Shown piece after piece: positions 61,416-64,000 of a stretch of 64,000 nt of DNA (positions are counted from its first letter, which is position 1; every line of letters begins with the position of its first letter). Under the pieces are notes generated by a model that worked only from the letters and a program-made list of their open reading frames with translations, was not told the origin of the DNA and searched no databases. The stretch is from the NCBI RefSeq assembly GCF_009730915.1, contig NC_052494.1, positions 496,001 through 560,000 on the forward strand, given 5' to 3'. This stretch comes from Dioscorea cayenensis subsp. rotundata. Its lineage: Eukaryota; Streptophyta; Magnoliopsida; Dioscoreales; Dioscoreaceae. A program made the translations under genes and the position numbers.

Positions 61416-63092
61416 TCAAGCCGCTTTCACAAGAACAAAGAGTGGTTTGTCTCCTAATCTCTTCCGACCCTGTGGGATTCAAGTTCTTGTTAGTCTACAG
61501 AATAAAATTAAACAAATAAACCCAAAAAAAAAACTTCAAATTTTACTAATTAATGTGCATAAAAACAATGATATAATTTTGCACAACAGGCCATGGCAAG
61601 GAGTTGGCAATTGAAAGAAAATTTGTTTATTAATCAATGATTGGGTGCATTTCTTTGTGTTTCTAATTGTCATCCACTAACTCAGCATTTGCATTTTAAC
61701 AAGCATCAAGATCTTTCAGTAAATTTTATGACAAGGAAAAAGTGAGAGAAGAAATTGCAGCTTTAGTGGAATAATAGTTCAAGTTTGACTTTCAAATCAA
61801 TTGCGTGAAGATTGGTGCATTTGTCTAGTTTCTAATTGTCATCTGCTAATTCAGCATTTAAATGTTAATGAGTATCTAGATCTTTCAGTAAATTTGATAA
61901 TAAGAAAGTGAAAGAGAAGCAATTGTGAATTTAGACATAAGAATGGAATAATAGATCAAGTTTCAGAGTGATTTTCAAATCAATTGTGTGAAGATGCAAC
62001 TTTAACATTACTTTGGAAATCATATTAAATTACAAGTTTTCTTACTTGAATTGCCTTATGCAAGTCACATTGTCTCTTCAATTTTCTTTTAATTTTCTTT
62101 TGTCAAATATGAATCCAATGACATACAATCAAGCAATTTGTGAGGGTTGAGGACATATTACCTTCATGTTCTTAGACATTTATGTACAATAATCAGATGG
62201 GAATCATAAATAAAACAGTACAAAGAATGAGATAGAACAGAAGAGCCAATGTGGAGACAATGATTCATAACAGCGTTGTGTTCAGCTTTAACATTAACTA
62301 AACATTTAAAATTCCATAGTGCAAGGAACTATTTTGTGCAAATCAACAATTACATGTTGAAGGAAATAATGAGGTCAAATTTAAGCCAATTGTATCTGAC
62401 CTTTAAAAAATGAACGAAACTAGAATTTTATTTCATTGTTTTTCTTTTTCTTTTTTATCTGATTGGTTTTTTGATGGGATCATAAAAATTCAATTTGGAT
62501 ACTGATATAAGTTATTTAAATTTGTGCATGTTAAAGAAGTTTAATGCAGATTTTACGGATGGAAAAAGGTACTCACATTAAGCTCAGGCAGTTCAATGAC
62601 GCAGGCACATTCAACCACCGCAGCCCCAACTTTTTCTGCAAAACAAATATGAAAAACATATAACAGTAATTTTGTGTGAAGGGCCAGAGGTTGAAAGATA
62701 AAATCCTGAATTAGAAGTCATTTGAAAACCAAAAAAGGTAATGAGGACAAAGTTACTGTCTTTCTGACATTAACAACAGCTCAGTGAATCATTCTTACTA
62801 AACCCAAACCGTATAAGTAGTTGATTTATCGTACTCAAAAATAAAGGAAACTATACATATGTAAGATCCAAGGGATACTAGATGCATGGTCAATTTTTAT
62901 TCAGAAGAAAGTCAAAGAATCTATAGGTCAATCAAAAATTACCCAGTAAATTCATCGCAGCACAAAGAGTCCCCCCAGTAGCAATGAGATCATCAATAAC
63001 AAGTGCTTTTTCTCCTGGCTCAACAGCTCCTACATGCATTTCCATCCTGTCTGTGCCATATTCTAAAGAATATTCTTCTGAAATGACTTTAC
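61416..63092 (-). CDS. APT: Adenine phosphoribosyltransferase, C-terminal exons only
   Basis: Three exons on the minus strand (63092-62943, 62635-62577, 61469-61416) join in phase. They read [40 protein letters not shown], then [14 protein letters not shown] and [17 protein letters not shown] with a stop. The PRPP-binding loop [11 protein letters not shown] of type I phosphoribosyltransferases is complete. The enzyme turns adenine plus PRPP into AMP and also salvages cytokinin bases in plants. The first exon listed starts in mid-codon after an acceptor (CTTTAG), so the N-terminal exons must lie beyond 63092. I found none of them before the window edge, so the gene is cut by the window, not broken. 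Confidence 0.92.
61635..61993. repeat. Tandem duplication of about 170-183 bp in an APRT intron
   Basis: Two adjacent copies share GGTGCATTT, TTCTAATTGTCATC, TCAGCATTT, AGATCTTTCAGTAAATTT, GGAATAATAG and TTTTCAAATCAATTG in the same order. TTCTAATTGT recurs at 61661 and 61830. The shared end, GTGAAG, recurs at 61810 and 61993. Small indels make the period vary. It lies in the last intron of the APRT gene and is non-coding. Confidence 0.8.
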
Positions 63093-64000
63093 CTAAAGCA
63101 CCCAAGCATGTCAGAACTAACAAGTCAAGATTGAAAAAAGGGTACATAAACGAGTTACCACTTTTATTGAGAACTAATTAGCAAACAATAACTATATGAC
63201 AACTGAGAGCCACACCTACTTAAGAACGAATAGCCAAGCGCAATAAGTCAGTATCATGAACAAATATATCCAATGTATACCATTCCACACAACCTTTATT
63301 CCCTATAGTTGCATAAGAAAATGATTCATGACCAAAAAGAGAAAATCTACAAAGCCAGCATAAGGTTCCAAGTACTTGACTTTTTCAAAGCCTTTCAAAA
63401 TTTGGAAAATGATTCAACATTCTTAACATGTGCTGTGATTAAAGGCAATATACCAGAAGTCCTCACAAGAAAATTCAACAAAAGAAACAGGAAGTTCAGT
63501 AAAGTCTCATTTAAGAGCCCGTTTAATATGCAAGATTTCAAGGGGCAACACATGACAACTTCTATGATTATGTGTTTGATTTACAAATAGAGTGGGAGTA
63601 CTCGTACAAACCACCAAATGAGTACAACACAACTTTCTTATTTTTTTTTACCACCAAAATCACAGTACAAAAATTCTATCGAAATATAGGACAACTTAAA
63701 ATACAAAATTATCCCTATACTTCGCTAGAATTTTCGTGTTGACAACATCTATTATTATGTATTTGATTTTCTAATTTATTACTATAGTTGTTGACCCTCA
63801 TTTTTGTGTGGAATTTCATTAGATTTTCATAAAAATATTGTTATGATTTTTTTTTATTACAAAACAAATATAGAATATTAAAAAGGTATTTTTTATAATT
63901 TTATTATTTTTTGTTCGATACTTATGCAAATCAAATACTAAACAACAAAAAAACTTTGTATTGTTCAATGGACATCAAACATAGAAACAACACAAACACT
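63093..64000. other. APRT intron or upstream region, no exon recognised
   Basis: Upstream of the first visible APRT exon the minus strand shows no segment matching the expected preceding exon (the PPIALAIGAKFVP region of the enzyme). The DNA is AT-rich with an A/T-run-rich end. It is most likely intron, with the remaining exons past the right edge. Confidence 0.5.

Noticed and set aside
63309-63590. 93-codon plus-strand open frame near the right edge
   Set aside because: Lies in APRT intron/upstream DNA on the opposite strand, Lys/Asn/Phe-rich, with no recognisable domain.

Overview
The window is nuclear DNA from a flowering plant. It is AT-rich, with spliceosomal introns, TATA and G-box promoter elements, plant-only gene families (HRS1/HHO GARP factor, LOB-domain protein, RSL bHLH, X8 protein, plastid-type MscS channel) and plant transposon families (Stowaway-like MITEs, a Mutator-like element, a tRNA-derived SINE, a LINE tail). 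I cannot name the species. No LTR element, virus-like element, tRNA, rRNA or CRISPR array was recognised.

Layout. 1-7360 is gene-poor and AT-rich and holds two MITEs and one promoter-like GC island. 7442-9447 (+) encodes an HRS1/HHO (NIGT1-type) GARP transcription factor. 9700-12500 is intergenic, with a 186-bp tandem duplication split by a Mutator-like insertion. 12901-16982 (+) encodes the Misato/DML1 homologue. 18126-18905 (-) encodes an AS2/LBD36-like LOB-domain protein with a leader intron. 19250-26400 is intergenic, with a SINE flanked by exact target-site duplications. 26905-33619 (+) encodes the plastid MscS-like channel MSL2/3. 35293-41551 (-) encodes condensin-II subunit CAP-G2, with a LINE tail in its first intron. 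41780-43880 is intergenic, with a tandem duplication and two MITEs. 43883-45441 (+) encodes a secreted protein with a GH17 remnant and an X8 domain. 45975-47209 (-) encodes an RSL class II bHLH factor. 47430-53680 is intergenic. 53690-60312 (-) encodes the Golgi zinc-finger protein ZFPL1. 61416-63092 (-) holds the last three exons of adenine phosphoribosyltransferase; the rest lies beyond the right edge.

The genes are unrelated housekeeping and regulatory genes, as is usual in plants, and nothing suggests an operon or cluster. I rebuilt exon models by joining GT..AG sites so that phases agree and the products match remembered family sequences. Five gene models close without frame conflict (HHO, Misato, LBD, RSL, partial APRT). 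Four carry single-base frame conflicts at five places (MSL twice; CAP-G2, X8 and ZFPL1 once each), and all five are equivalent to one extra base. This one-sided bias looks more like insertion errors in the assembly than gene decay. It is the most useful observation for anyone using the sequence. I found no convincing undescribed biological system.
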